Origin: Lactococcus hircilactis
GTDB lineage: Bacteria > Bacillota > Bacilli > Lactobacillales > Streptococcaceae
Direction: 5' to 3'
DNA: 64,000 bases
NCBI RefSeq assembly: GCF_009601015.1
Contig: NZ_WITJ01000005.1
Location: forward strand, 1 to 64,000
The translations under genes were made by a program, and so were the position numbers. Position 1 is the stretch's first letter. Every line of letters starts with the position of its first letter. The notes below the pieces were generated by a model that saw only the letters and a program-made list of their open reading frames with translations, did not search any database and was not told the DNA's origin. This document shows positions 46,279 through 55,231 of the stretch, piece after piece.

Positions 46279-46920
46279 CTAAAGCGGTGCTGACGGGTCA
46301 AAATCAACTTCAACTCGGTGTTTTATTCCGGTCGTAATCTTGATTTTTCCAGCAAATTTTTCTGTCAGTACTGACAAAAAAGACGTTTGAGCGGATTCAT
46401 CAATAAAAATCTCGACGGTGACCACTGACGAAAAATCACTTTTCACAATCGGAATTTTTTCCACTTGTAAAAGGTGTTGAAGGCGATCAAATTGGGCATA
46501 TTCAAGCTCCAAATGAAGCGCAATTTGTTCCACTAAAACAACACGTCCGACGGTTTTGATTGCCTCATTGACACTTCCTGCATAGGCACGAATCAATCCG
46601 CCACTTCCAAGCTTTATCCCTCCAAAATAACGCGTCACGACAGCACAGACATTTGTGATGCCATATTTTTTAAGCATTTCGAGCATCGGAACTCCTGCCG
46701 TTCCTGAGGGCTCTCCACCATCACTGCTGCGCTGAATTTCTTGATGCTCTCCTAGCGTGTATGCTGTACAGTGATGATTGGCCAGACGATGTTCCTTTTT
46801 TACAGCAGCAATAAACGCGCGCGCATCTTCTTGACTAGTGACACGCTTGAGCTGACAAATAAACCGTGATTTTTTAATTTCCACTTCATACGACACATCA
46901 TCTTTGATTGTAATGACCAT
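46279..46920 (-). CDS. YigZ/IMPACT family protein (UPF0029)
   Basis: 213 residues. N-terminal domain with 'EIKKSRFICQLKRV', 'HHCTAYTLGEHQEIQRSSDGGEPSGTAGVPMLEML' and 'VVTRYFGGIKLGSGGLIRAY', the YigZ signature; small C-terminal ferredoxin-like domain. Its function (translation-linked or peptide-related) is unsettled. ATG at 46920 follows AAGGAG. It is divergent from comFA, a neighbourhood conserved in streptococci. A palindrome at 46363-46376 is read as 'LSVLT'. Confidence 0.9.
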   Translation of the reverse strand: MVITIKDDVSYEVEIKKSRFICQLKRVTSQEDARAFIAAVKKEHRLANHHCTAYTLGEHQEIQRSSDGGEPSGTAGVPMLEMLKKYGITNVCAVVTRYFGGIKLGSGGLIRAYAGSVNEAIKTVGRVVLVEQIALHLELEYAQFDRLQHLLQVEKIPIVKSDFSSVVTVEIFIDESAQTSFLSVLTEKFAGKIKITTGIKHRVEVDFDPSAPL

Positions 46921-46942
46921 TTTTTCTCCTTTTCTCATGAGA

Positions 46943-46966
46943 TAAAAAAAGCGCCAAAAGGCACTT
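46943..46966 (-). terminator. Terminator of the tRNA-Gln gene
   Basis: Minus-strand AAGTGCC-TTTT-GGCGCTT followed by a T run, six bases after the tRNA 3' end. Confidence 0.8.
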
Positions 46967-46971
46967 GAAAA

Positions 46972-47043
46972 CTGGGATAGTAGGATTCGAACCTACGCGT
47001 GAAGGAATCAGAAACCTTTGCCTTACCGCTTGGCTATATCCCA
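46972..47043 (-). tRNA. tRNA-Gln (anticodon CUG)
   Basis: 72 nt without encoded CCA. Acceptor TGGGATA/TATCCCA, D-stem GCC/GGC, anticodon stem-loop AAGGT-TTCTGAT-TCCTT, T-arm GTAGG-TTCGAAT-CCTAC, discriminator G. The loop gives anticodon CTG for codon CAG. Positions 31 and 39 are both T, an unpaired base at the loop end. The promoter has an extended -10 (TGATATAAT) at 47062-47057 (minus). It is a lone gene between yigZ and comFA. Confidence 0.93.
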
Positions 47044-47122
47044 ATTGAACTTCTCCATTATATCACTTTTGAGGTAACTTTTACAAAAATTTTTTATGAA
47101 TCTGTGACATTTTTTTAATTTT

Positions 47123-47137
47123 TTCGTATAAAAGAGT
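47123..47137 (+). promoter_or_regulatory. Candidate competence (ComX/Cin-like) box of comFA
   Basis: TTCGTATA at 47123-47130 resembles the lactic-coccus ComX box (TACGAATA) with two changes. The ATG is only eight bases later and no ribosome site is present, so the message would be nearly leaderless. Confidence 0.4.
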
Positions 47138-48412
47138 ATGGAAAATCTTGAAAATTATTACGGACGTCTACTCCTCAAAGTGGATGTCGAAAATCAAAAG
47201 ATACTCAGAAAACTAACACGCTATCCTGGAATGACTGAACTTTCATCACAAAAAATCAAATGCAATCGCTGTCACACTGAACACGAAAAATCTGAGGTTT
47301 CACTTGAGCTTTCAGAAACCTTTTATTGTCCCAGTTGCATCCAACTTGGTCGTGTCCGCTCTGATGAATGGCTCTATCATTTGCCTCAAAAGCATTTTTT
47401 GGGTCACGACTATCTTTGCTGGACTGGTCATCTCACTGATGCACAAGAAAAAATCTCACGCGAGCTTAACCTCCAACTCACTCATACTTCGCGCGTGATG
47501 ATACTGGCTGTGACTGGTGCAGGAAAAACAGAGATGATTTATGCTGCACTCAACGCCGCCCTAAAATCAGGAAAAGTGGTTGCACTTGCGAGTCCGCGCA
47601 TTGATGTCTGTATCGAGCTTCATAAGCGGCTCAGTCGGGATTTTTCTTGCACGATTCCTTTATTATTCGGCGGTGGAGCTCCTTATTTTCGTGCGCCATT
47701 AGTCATCACAACAACCATGCAACTCTTGAGATTTAAATCTGCGTTTGATTTTCTTGTGATTGATGAAGTGGATGCTTTTCCATTTTCTGAAAATCCTCAA
47801 TTATATTTCGCTGCTGAAAATGCCTGTCAAAAAGAGGCGAAAATTCTTTATTTAACAGCCACATCAAGCCCGATGCTTGAAAGGCAAGTGAAAAAAAAGC
47901 AGCTTGTAAAACTAGAACTTGCAAAACGATTTCATGAAAATCCACTGGTTGTTCCAAAAACTTTTTGGCATCATCAGTGGTTAAAAAAAATACAGCAGCA
48001 AAGAAAAACAGGATTCCCTCTTCTCATCTTTGCTCCAAAAATTGATTCTGGTCGTCAGTGGACAAAGCAACTTCAAGAAAAATTTCCTTTAGAAAAAATT
48101 GAATTTGTTGCATCCACCAGTGAAAATCGACATGATCTCATTTCTCAATTTCATCTCGGACGTATTGATATTCTTGTCAGTACAACAATTTTGGAGCGGG
48201 GAGTGACATTTCCAAAAGTCGATGTCTTTGTTTTAAATACATCACATCCTAATTTCACGACTTCATCACTCATTCAAATGGCGGGGCGTGTCGGGCGAAG
48301 TCCTGAGCGTCCTTATGGATTAGTCTATTTTTTTCACGACGGAAAATCAGACGCAATGATTGCTGCCATCAAAGAAATCAAGCGTCAAAATCAATTAGGA
48401 AGTAAACAATGA
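47138..48412 (+). CDS. comFA: Competence DNA-translocase helicase ComFA
   Basis: 424 residues. N-terminal zinc finger 'CNRCHTEH...FYCPSC' (about 48-69), Walker A 'AVTGAGKTEM' (about 125), DEAD-type box 'VIDEVDAFPF' (about 208), 'TATSSP', and helicase C motifs 'VSTTILERGVTFPKVDV' and 'QMAGRVGRS'. It drives single-stranded DNA uptake. It overlaps comFC by four bases. Competence in lactococci is real but strain-dependent. Confidence 0.95.
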   Translation: MENLENYYGRLLLKVDVENQKILRKLTRYPGMTELSSQKIKCNRCHTEHEKSEVSLELSETFYCPSCIQLGRVRSDEWLYHLPQKHFLGHDYLCWTGHLTDAQEKISRELNLQLTHTSRVMILAVTGAGKTEMIYAALNAALKSGKVVALASPRIDVCIELHKRLSRDFSCTIPLLFGGGAPYFRAPLVITTTMQLLRFKSAFDFLVIDEVDAFPFSENPQLYFAAENACQKEAKILYLTATSSPMLERQVKKKQLVKLELAKRFHENPLVVPKTFWHHQWLKKIQQQRKTGFPLLIFAPKIDSGRQWTKQLQEKFPLEKIEFVASTSENRHDLISQFHLGRIDILVSTTILERGVTFPKVDVFVLNTSHPNFTTSSLIQMAGRVGRSPERPYGLVYFFHDGKSDAMIAAIKEIKRQNQLGSKQ

Positions 48413-49056
48413 TCTGTTTATTATGTGCACAATCAATTCCAATAACTTATAAATTTCAAGATCTTTTCTTATTTCAGACTCCTGAAATTCAACTTTGTTC
48501 TTCTTGTCACGCTCAATTTGAGCACATTTCACATTCCCATTGTCCGCGGTGTTTCAAATCAGGAAGTAATGGCATTTGCATGGACTGTCAAAACTGGGAA
48601 TCCAAAGGTGTTATCGTCTCTCATCATGCGTTTTATTGTTATAATGATGCGATGAAATCATATTTTAGTCAGTACAAATTTCAAGGAGATTATCGACTTA
48701 GAAAAGTTTTTCGCAACGTCTTTAAAAAACTTCCCAAAAATTTCGTTTATGTCCCAATTCCTGTCTCAATCGAGCGATTAAAAGAACGCGGATTTAATCA
48801 AGTGACTGGCTTTTTGTCTGAAATCGCTTATCAAGAGGTGTTGGAAAAAGAAGAAACCACACAACAATCCTCACTTTCAAGAGCGCTGCGCTTAAAAAGT
48901 GAGAATCCTTTTCGGATTAAAAAAGAGGCACATTTGCCTCAAAAAATCTGTCTCATTGATGATATTTATACAACAGGAGCGACGTTGAATCATGCTGTTA
49001 AACTCTTAAAAGACGCTGGAGTTTCTGAGGTTAGGACTTGTTCGCTTTGTCGATGA
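48409..49056 (+). CDS. comFC: Competence protein ComFC (phosphoribosyltransferase-like)
   Basis: 215 residues. N-terminal four-Cys zinc region ('CLLCAQ', 'CSSCHAQ', 'CPRCFKSG', 'CMDCQ') and a C-terminal phosphoribosyltransferase fold with 'VLIDDIYTTGATLNHA'. Acts in DNA uptake with ComFA. Its last 26 bases overlap the end of the convergent nucleotidyltransferase gene. Confidence 0.94.
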   Translation: MICLLCAQSIPITYKFQDLFLFQTPEIQLCSSCHAQFEHISHSHCPRCFKSGSNGICMDCQNWESKGVIVSHHAFYCYNDAMKSYFSQYKFQGDYRLRKVFRNVFKKLPKNFVYVPIPVSIERLKERGFNQVTGFLSEIAYQEVLEKEETTQQSSLSRALRLKSENPFRIKKEAHLPQKICLIDDIYTTGATLNHAVKLLKDAGVSEVRTCSLCR

Positions 49057-49624
49057 AATTCCTTTGATCCTGCCATTGTTCAATTGTAAGGTGATTAAAA
49101 CGGGACTGCCATTTTTTGACTTTAGTTTCATAAAGCTCTTTTGAATTATCTGGATGATAAATCGGACGAATCAAGCGATGTTCGATATCATCTAATCCAA
49201 ATGGCGCAAAAAGTGTGATTTGTTTAGCGCTTTTTGTAATTCCAATGGCATGAACTGTTGCAATAAAACGCTCAATCGCATTTTCTGTGGACTGATATGG
49301 TGCAATTTTTCGTCCTTTCCAGACGTGCATGTACGCTTCATTGTGGACGTCAAAAGTAAGGTTAAACTCTTGTGACAGTACGTTTTCTATTTTTTTATCT
49401 TGGATGAGCGACGATGCTAATGCAAGTGTTGGATCATGATAAACTAAATCTATGTCATGTAAACCGCTCATTAAGGGCAGCTCTTCTTGATCATTCCACA
49501 AGGTTTGAAAGACACATCCAGCGACCAAATACCAGTTGGTAAGTTGAAGTTTTTCAGCGCTATCAAGAATTTTCATCAATCGATCATTCTTTTTTAAAAT
49601 CTGAATCGCGTCATTTTCGTCCAT
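49031..49624 (-). CDS. Nucleotidyltransferase family protein (DUF925)
   Basis: 197 residues from the ATG at 49624 behind AAGGAGAG; an upstream in-frame start at 49663 includes a palindrome and has no ribosome site. 'WYLVAGCVFQTLWNDQEELPLMSGLHDIDLVYHDPTL' is the nucleotidyl-transfer-like region with the metal-binding D-x-D. Biological role is unknown. The 3' overlap with comFC means the two messages are antisense at their ends. Confidence 0.82.
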   Translation of the reverse strand: MDENDAIQILKKNDRLMKILDSAEKLQLTNWYLVAGCVFQTLWNDQEELPLMSGLHDIDLVYHDPTLALASSLIQDKKIENVLSQEFNLTFDVHNEAYMHVWKGRKIAPYQSTENAIERFIATVHAIGITKSAKQITLFAPFGLDDIEHRLIRPIYHPDNSKELYETKVKKWQSRFNHLTIEQWQDQRNFIDKANKS

Positions 49625-49640
49625 CACTTCTCTCCTTTTT

Positions 49641-49656
49641 CTGTCAGTACTGACAG
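49641..49656. repeat. CTGTCAGTACTGACAG palindrome upstream of the DUF925 gene
   Basis: Full 16-mer, 16 bp ahead of the ATG, between the end of dgkA and this gene. Confidence 0.9.
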
Positions 49657-49682
49657 AATCCATTTTTTAAGTTTCTATGGGA

Positions 49683-50147
49683 TTATCCAAAAATAAATGC
49701 CCAAATTTTGGGTAAAAAGATAAAACATCCGACCACAAGCGCAAAACATGAAATCACAAGTACTGCACCTGCTGCCATGTCTTTAGAGCGTTTCGCGCGC
49801 ATGTGAAACTGATAATCTGCAGCTAAGTCAACCACATTTTCAATGGATGAATTAAAAAGTTCTGCTGTGATGACCAAAAAACAAGAGAGGAGTAAAAAGA
49901 GCCAATCTGTCTTTGAGATTTGAAAAATCAGACCGCAAAAAATCGCGAGAAAAGTAGAAAAAAAGTGTTTTCTCATATTTCGTTCTTGTTTTAGCGCTGT
50001 CCAAATTCCTGTCACAGCAAAATCAAAACTTGCGATAAAAGACGTATTTTTCCAACGGTCGCGCTCTTTTTTACTGGGTGTATTGCCGTCTTTAAAATCC
50101 GTTTTATCATAAACTCTGATGTCTTTGTCTTTATCTTGTGAGTCCAT
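49683..50147 (-). CDS. dgkA: Undecaprenol / diacylglycerol kinase
   Basis: 154 residues. A polar N-terminus of about 35 residues, then three membrane helices. '[16 protein letters not shown]' holds the metal-binding Glu and Asn, and '[16 protein letters not shown]' the other conserved stretch. In Gram-positives this family phosphorylates undecaprenol. It overlaps ybeY by 17 bases. Confidence 0.94.
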   Translation of the reverse strand: MDSQDKDKDIRVYDKTDFKDGNTPSKKERDRWKNTSFIASFDFAVTGIWTALKQERNMRKHFFSTFLAIFCGLIFQISKTDWLFLLLSCFLVITAELFNSSIENVVDLAADYQFHMRAKRSKDMAAGAVLVISCFALVVGCFIFLPKIWAFIFG

Positions 50148-50619
50148 AAGCCGTCAAAATTTCCTCTTGCAGCGAAAACATCTCTGCCTCTTCTTTTGGT
50201 GTATAATGATCGTATCCATTAATGTGTAAAAAACCGTGCACACACAGCCAACCGTATTCACGCTCAATGGAGTGGCCGTATTCTTTTGCTTGCTCTTTTG
50301 CTTTATCAATCGAAATATATAATTCTCCAATAAATGGATCCAGCTCTTCTAATAATTCTTTTGGAAGTTCCATTTCTTCGTCAAAAAAGAATTCTTCATC
50401 ATCAGGTTTATACTCAAGTGAAATAACATCTGTTGGACGATCGGTTTTACGATAAGCTAAATTGAGTTCATGCGAGCGTTGATTATCAACAAAAGTCACT
50501 GCCATTTCTTTTTTTTCAGGTAATTTCATATAATCTGCAGCAAACATAAGCAATTTTTTGGATTGATCCATAATCCCATCAGGAAGTTGTCCTGTTTCAT
50601 CTGTCATTTCAATATACAT
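50131..50619 (-). CDS. ybeY: Endoribonuclease YbeY
   Basis: 162 residues. The zinc site '[11 protein letters not shown]' (H-x3-H-x5-H) near residue 130 is intact. It takes part in 16S rRNA 3' processing and quality control. Conserved next to dgkA and, in cocci, phoH. Confidence 0.96.
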   Translation of the reverse strand: MYIEMTDETGQLPDGIMDQSKKLLMFAADYMKLPEKKEMAVTFVDNQRSHELNLAYRKTDRPTDVISLEYKPDDEEFFFDEEMELPKELLEELDPFIGELYISIDKAKEQAKEYGHSIEREYGWLCVHGFLHINGYDHYTPKEEAEMFSLQEEILTAYGLTR

Positions 50620-51100
50620 TTTTATTCCTTTTTGACTTATTTGTTAAGTGTTCTTTTACAAAATTTATAATTGGCTCTTTCGTGGGTAAATTAATGTTTT
50701 CAGGTAATTCATCCCAGTAAAACCACTGACAATCACTGACTTCTGATGATTCAAGTTGAATGGCGCCAGAAAAATCAGAACAGGTAAAAACCGTATCAAC
50801 AATATGAACCTCATCGCCATTTGGATATTTGAAATGTTGATCTGCTCCTGAGGCAACCGTGTAAAGGTTCATTTTCTGTGCGTGAAGTCCTACTTCTTCA
50901 AATAACTCACGTTGAGCCGCTTGTTTTGCAGTTTCTCCTGGTTCAATGGATCCACCGTGATAGCACCAACTCCCATTATCTTTGCGCTTTTGAAGTAAAA
51001 TCCCCTTGTTTTCATCATAGATGATCACACTTGCACAAGCCACAACAAGCGGCACATGACCAATTTTTTGACGCAATGCCATGATGTATCCTTCTGCCAT
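50609..51100 (-). CDS. Nudix hydrolase
   Basis: 163 residues. Nudix box from 'GGSIEPGET' to 'RELFEEVGL' (about residues 50-72) complete; '[32 protein letters not shown]' is the usual lead-in. Substrate not resolved. ATG at 51100 follows AAGGAGTG. It sits between phoH and ybeY in the operon, overlapping ybeY by 11 bases. Confidence 0.9.
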   Translation of the reverse strand: MAEGYIMALRQKIGHVPLVVACASVIIYDENKGILLQKRKDNGSWCYHGGSIEPGETAKQAAQRELFEEVGLHAQKMNLYTVASGADQHFKYPNGDEVHIVDTVFTCSDFSGAIQLESSEVSDCQWFYWDELPENINLPTKEPIINFVKEHLTNKSKRNKNVY

Positions 51101-51164
51101 GATTTTTCACTCCTTTTATTTCAATCTTTTTCAAAAAATCAGCTTTTTTTGACACAACACTTTT

Positions 51165-51178
51165 TGTCAGTACTGACA
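51165..51178. repeat. TGTCAGTACTGACA palindrome between phoH and the Nudix gene
   Basis: Nine bases after the phoH stop. It has no strong T tract on the minus strand (CTGACAAAAAG follows), so read-through into the operon is expected. Confidence 0.85.
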
Positions 51179-51187
51179 GCATTTATT

Positions 51188-52150
51188 TTATTCATAAGCT
51201 TTGATAATTTCGGCAACAACGGGGTGTCTGACCACATCTTTTGCCGTGAAATAGACAAAATCAATCGCATGAACATGGCCCAATTTATCCTTTGCATCGA
51301 CTAATCCAGATTTAACGCGACTTGGAAGGTCAATTTGTGAGACATCACCATTAACAATCATTTTTGAATTAAATCCAAGACGCGTCAAAAACATTTTCAT
51401 TTGCATGCTTGTTGTGTTTTGTGCTTCATCCAAAATGACAAAGGCATCATCAAGCGTTCGCCCACGCATATAAGCAAGTGGTGCGATTTCAATAATTCCA
51501 CGCTCCATCATGCGCTCGGTTGCTGTTTTTCCTAAAATCGTAAATAAAGCATCATAGACAGGACGCAAATAGGGATCCACTTTTTCTTGCAAGTCTCCCG
51601 GTAAAAATCCTAAACTCTCACCAGCTTCTACCGCTGGACGCGTCAAAATAATGCGCTTCACAACGCCATTTCTTAGCGCCTGAACAGCCATGACAACAGC
51701 CAAAAACGTTTTTCCTGTCCCTGCTGGTCCGATTCCAAAAACAATATCATGTGTTTTGACGCTATCAACATAAATTTTTTGCACCAAATTTTTCAAACGA
51801 ATGGATTTTCCTGCTGCATCTTTGGTCAATTCAACCTCATAAAGCGCTGTAAAATTTTCAATATCGTCTTGAAGAACCATTTTTGAAGCAATTAAAACAT
51901 CTGAGGTCTGAAGTGTCATGCCTCTTAATACCAGAACTTGGAGCGCAAGAAGTGCTTTTTTCGCACGTTTTGCACTGGTTTCATCGTCTGATAAAATCTG
52001 CACCATTTCCCCGCGATAATTAATTTCAACCCCAAGTTGATTTTCGAGCAAAAGTAAAAATTTATCTTGTGTCCCAAATAAAAGAACGGCGTCTTCGGGA
52101 TTTTCTAATTTAAAATCTACTGAATTTTTTGACAAAAAGGACATCTCCAT
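51188..52150 (-). CDS. phoH: PhoH family ATPase
   Basis: 320 residues. Walker A 'FGIGPAGTGKTFLAVVMAV' (about 135), Walker B 'DAFVILDEAQN', 'TRLGFNSKMIVNGDVSQIDLP' and 'HPVV' are typical of PhoH-like proteins. N-terminal KH-like segment. RNA-related ATPase of unclear role. Ribosome site is weak: ATG at 52150, or a second at 52144 immediately after GGAG. Confidence 0.93.
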   Translation of the reverse strand: MEMSFLSKNSVDFKLENPEDAVLLFGTQDKFLLLLENQLGVEINYRGEMVQILSDDETSAKRAKKALLALQVLVLRGMTLQTSDVLIASKMVLQDDIENFTALYEVELTKDAAGKSIRLKNLVQKIYVDSVKTHDIVFGIGPAGTGKTFLAVVMAVQALRNGVVKRIILTRPAVEAGESLGFLPGDLQEKVDPYLRPVYDALFTILGKTATERMMERGIIEIAPLAYMRGRTLDDAFVILDEAQNTTSMQMKMFLTRLGFNSKMIVNGDVSQIDLPSRVKSGLVDAKDKLGHVHAIDFVYFTAKDVVRHPVVAEIIKAYE

Positions 52151-52217
52151 TTAATGTTTTTCTTATATTATAGCATAAGTCCACGATCAGTGGTGATAAT
52201 ATCTACATTTCGTTTTT

Positions 52218-52302
52218 TGTCAGTACTGACAAGATTAAATTTTAAAAGAAAAACGCTCCAAAGCTGAGCTGTGAACCGTTTCTTTTTTTGTCAGTACTGA
52301 CA
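52218..52302. repeat. Two TGTCAGTACTGACA palindromes and a short terminator after hisK
   Basis: Copies at 52218-52231 and 52289-52302 flank GCTC-N7-GAGC plus T5 (minus strand, about 52270-52250), a plausible terminator for the his operon. The palindromes themselves end in A tracts on the minus strand. Confidence 0.75.
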
Positions 52303-52306
52303 AAAA

Positions 52307-53101
52307 TCAAAAATCATCTAATTGACGCTTAGTATAACACGCGCAGGCAGAAAATCCTTTTTGTTGTATTAATTCAAAAGCAGAATCCAAAGCTTTTTCG
52401 TCACGCTTTGCGATGTGACTATCTGTACCTAACGTCACTAATCTCCCTCCAAACGCACGATATTGATCCAATAAATAGCCATAAAAATCAAGTGTCCTAG
52501 GATCATTGAAAAGTCTCGTGTTCACTTCTAAGGCTTTGTTTTTTTGCACGAGCACTTTCAAAATTTCATCCAGTGTACTTTGTAATGAACTTGGAAGATC
52601 AACGAAATTATTGTCATAAGTCGCATAACGAACAATATAATCCAAGTGTCCCAAACTTTCAAAGCAATCGAACATTTTGACACATTTTAGTGCTTCGTCA
52701 AAGTATATTTGATAAGCTTCGAGCTTTGTTTTATGATCAAAAAATGATGTCGTTTCAAAAAATTCTTCGTGATTAATGACATGAATTGAGCCAATCACAA
52801 AATCAAACGGAGCTTGTTCAACAAACGCAGCAATGGCGGAGCGATAATTAAGATCCAATCCAATTTCAAGTCCCCATTTTATTTTAATTTTTTTGCCATA
52901 TTGCGCTTGTAACGTTTTAATTTTCGTGTAATAAGCATCCACATCTAAATCAAAAGCAAGTCCAGGATAATCAAAATCACGATGTTCAGTAAAACAAATC
53001 TCATCAAATCCAAGTTTTATCGCAGTTTCAATGTGGTTTTCGGGTTGTTCTTCACTATCTGCAGAAAAATAAGTGTGCATGTGATAATCGACTTTTTTCA
53101 T
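52307..53101 (-). CDS. hisK: Histidinol-phosphatase (PHP type)
   Basis: 264 residues. 'YHMHTYFSADSEE' (first PHP metal motif), 'FTEHRDFD', 'GLEIGLD', 'GSIHVINH', 'LGTDSH' show a complete PHP active site. It dephosphorylates histidinol phosphate. The ATG shares TGATG with the hisIE stop. Last gene of the his operon. Confidence 0.93.
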   Translation of the reverse strand: MKKVDYHMHTYFSADSEEQPENHIETAIKLGFDEICFTEHRDFDYPGLAFDLDVDAYYTKIKTLQAQYGKKIKIKWGLEIGLDLNYRSAIAAFVEQAPFDFVIGSIHVINHEEFFETTSFFDHKTKLEAYQIYFDEALKCVKMFDCFESLGHLDYIVRYATYDNNFVDLPSSLQSTLDEILKVLVQKNKALEVNTRLFNDPRTLDFYGYLLDQYRAFGGRLVTLGTDSHIAKRDEKALDSAFELIQQKGFSACACYTKRQLDDF

Positions 53102-53739
53102 CACATCTCCCCTCGTGTATGAAATTCTTTTTTATTGCCTGAAATTTGATGCCGTGCTTTTAATTTTGCTTCAATTTCATCTAAACTCACACCATAAATC
53201 GACATCAGAACAAAAAGATGATAAAGCAAGTCATCAATTTCTCCAATCAAATCTTCTTTACTTGGATTTTTACTTGCAATAATGACTTCACTCGCTTCTT
53301 CTCCCACTTTTTTAAGGACTTTATCAATTCCCTCATTGAGTAAATAATTTGTGTAGGATTTTTCCACTGGATTTTTTTTGCGTGTTTCAATCAAATCCTC
53401 TAAATCACGGAAAATATCTCTACTATCGAAAGCTTTAAGCGTGTTAAAAAAGCAAGAAGGTGCTCCTGTATGACACGCCACACCAATTTGCTCTACAAAA
53501 ACGAGCAAACTATCCGCATCACAATCTAAATACATGCCTTTTATTTTTTGAAAATGTCCAGAAGTTTCTCCTTTGTGCCAAAGTTCCTGTCTTGAACGCG
53601 AGTAGAACCATGTTTCATTGGTTTTAAGCATTTTTTCGTATGCTTCTTCATTCGCATACGCAAGCATCAGGACCGCATTTGTTTTTTCATCTTGTACGAT
53701 TACTGGAATCAATGCTTGTTTTTGAAAATCAGGTTTCAT
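53101..53739 (-). CDS. hisIE: Phosphoribosyl-AMP cyclohydrolase / phosphoribosyl-ATP pyrophosphatase
   Basis: 212 residues, a fusion. HisI part: '[24 protein letters not shown]', with 'DCDADSLL' and Cys-His zinc ligands. HisE part: '[22 protein letters not shown]...[11 protein letters not shown]' (MazG-like). Second and third steps of the pathway. Overlaps hisF by 11 bases. Confidence 0.96.
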   Translation of the reverse strand: MKPDFQKQALIPVIVQDEKTNAVLMLAYANEEAYEKMLKTNETWFYSRSRQELWHKGETSGHFQKIKGMYLDCDADSLLVFVEQIGVACHTGAPSCFFNTLKAFDSRDIFRDLEDLIETRKKNPVEKSYTNYLLNEGIDKVLKKVGEEASEVIIASKNPSKEDLIGEIDDLLYHLFVLMSIYGVSLDEIEAKLKARHQISGNKKEFHTRGEM

Positions 53740-54520
53740 TCTTTTCTCCTATTTCTCTAGTCAAACGCATTTTGAGCTTGGATTTTTGACATTCTTTTTT
53801 GACATCAGCTACTGTCGCACGATGAGAGTGAAACAAACTCGCAACAAGCGCCGCATCGCTTTTTGTCTCTTGAAAAACGGTGATGATATCTTTTATCTCA
53901 CCACAGCCGCCACTCGCAATCACAGGTAAATTTACTGCTGCTGTCACTGCATTGAGCATCTCAAGATCATATCCTTTTTGTGTGCCATCTCGATCCATTG
54001 ATGTCAGCAAAATTTCGCCCGCACCTAAGCGTTCACAGGTTTTTGCCCACTGAACTAAATCTAATCCTGTATTTTCCCGTCCTCCCTTGACATAAACATC
54101 GAATCCCGATTGATCTGCGCGTTTTTTTGCATCAATCGCGACAACAACACACTGAACACCAAATTCGTGTGCTGCTTTTTGGATCAGCTCAGGATGAGCA
54201 ATTGCAGCAGAATTTATGGAAACTTTATCTGCTCCTTTTGATAAAATCAACCGAAAATCATCTAAACTTTGAATTCCACCACCCACCGTTAAAGGAATCG
54301 ATAATTCACGCGCTGCTAATTCGATGATTTGACTCATGATTGCTCGATTTTCAAAAGATGCTGTAATGTCGAGAAAAACAATTTCATCGGCATCTTCTTG
54401 TTCATATTTTTTTGCTAAAGCAACGGGATCTCCGACTTCTTTTAAGCCTTCAAAATTCACTCCTTTGACCACTTTTCCATTTTTAATGTCCAAACAAGGA
54501 ATAATTCTTTTGGTTAACAT
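53729..54520 (-). CDS. hisF: Imidazole glycerol phosphate synthase, cyclase subunit
   Basis: 263 residues, TIM barrel. '[19 protein letters not shown]' has catalytic Asp; '[10 protein letters not shown]', '[20 protein letters not shown]' with the second catalytic Asp. Works with HisH. Overlaps hisA by seven bases. Confidence 0.97.
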   Translation of the reverse strand: MLTKRIIPCLDIKNGKVVKGVNFEGLKEVGDPVALAKKYEQEDADEIVFLDITASFENRAIMSQIIELAARELSIPLTVGGGIQSLDDFRLILSKGADKVSINSAAIAHPELIQKAAHEFGVQCVVVAIDAKKRADQSGFDVYVKGGRENTGLDLVQWAKTCERLGAGEILLTSMDRDGTQKGYDLEMLNAVTAAVNLPVIASGGCGEIKDIITVFQETKSDAALVASLFHSHRATVADVKKECQKSKLKMRLTREIGEKNET

Positions 54521-55230
54521 CTTAAAAAGGCCTCCTTTAAATCAATTTTTCCTTCATAATATGCTTTGCCAACGATGACTCCTTCATATTTTCTGAGTGC
54601 CGCTTCATCTAAATCTGCTTGATCTTTAATCCCTCCTGAGACAATGATTTTTAGTGCAGTATGTGCTTTGATTTGATCGTACCACTCAAAATTTGGTCCC
54701 AAAAATGTTCCATCTTTGGATACGTCAGTGATGACAACAGTGGTCAGCCCCCTTTTTTCAAGATCAGACAAAAATTCAAGATAAGGATGTGAGCTCGTAT
54801 CAAGCCAGCCTTTTGTAGCAATATTCCCCTCTTTAATATCTACACCAACGACGATTTTTTCTGGACCAAAACGCACAAGCGCAGCGTCTAAAAAATCAGG
54901 ATCAACGACTGCAGCCGTTCCTAAAATCACACGATCAACACCGAGTTGATTCAGATAATAATCAATGGTTTCAAGCGTACGAATGCCACCACCAACTTGA
55001 ATTTTAAGGTGCGTGAGCGTTTTTATCTTTTTTATAACACTGTCATTACTGACAATTCCTGTTTTTGCACCATCAAGATCTACCAGATGTAAAAAACTAG
55101 CTCCCAATTGCTCAAACGTAACAGCGAGTGTTTCTGGATGCTCACTGTAAACTGTTTTTTGTTTGTAATCTCCTTTATAAAGTCGAACAGCTTGTCCATT
55201 TTTAAGATCAATTGCTGGAATAATGAGCAT
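54514..55230 (-). CDS. hisA: ProFAR isomerase
   Basis: 238 residues. 'IIPAIDLKNGQAVRLYKGDY' and 'TDVSKDGTFLGPNFE' have the two catalytic Asp residues of this (beta-alpha)8 isomerase. ATG at 55230 follows GGAGG. A variant TGTCATTACTGACA lies at 55041-55054. Confidence 0.96.
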   Translation of the reverse strand: MLIIPAIDLKNGQAVRLYKGDYKQKTVYSEHPETLAVTFEQLGASFLHLVDLDGAKTGIVSNDSVIKKIKTLTHLKIQVGGGIRTLETIDYYLNQLGVDRVILGTAAVVDPDFLDAALVRFGPEKIVVGVDIKEGNIATKGWLDTSSHPYLEFLSDLEKRGLTTVVITDVSKDGTFLGPNFEWYDQIKAHTALKIIVSGGIKDQADLDEAALRKYEGVIVGKAYYEGKIDLKEAFLRC

Positions 55231-55231
55231 G

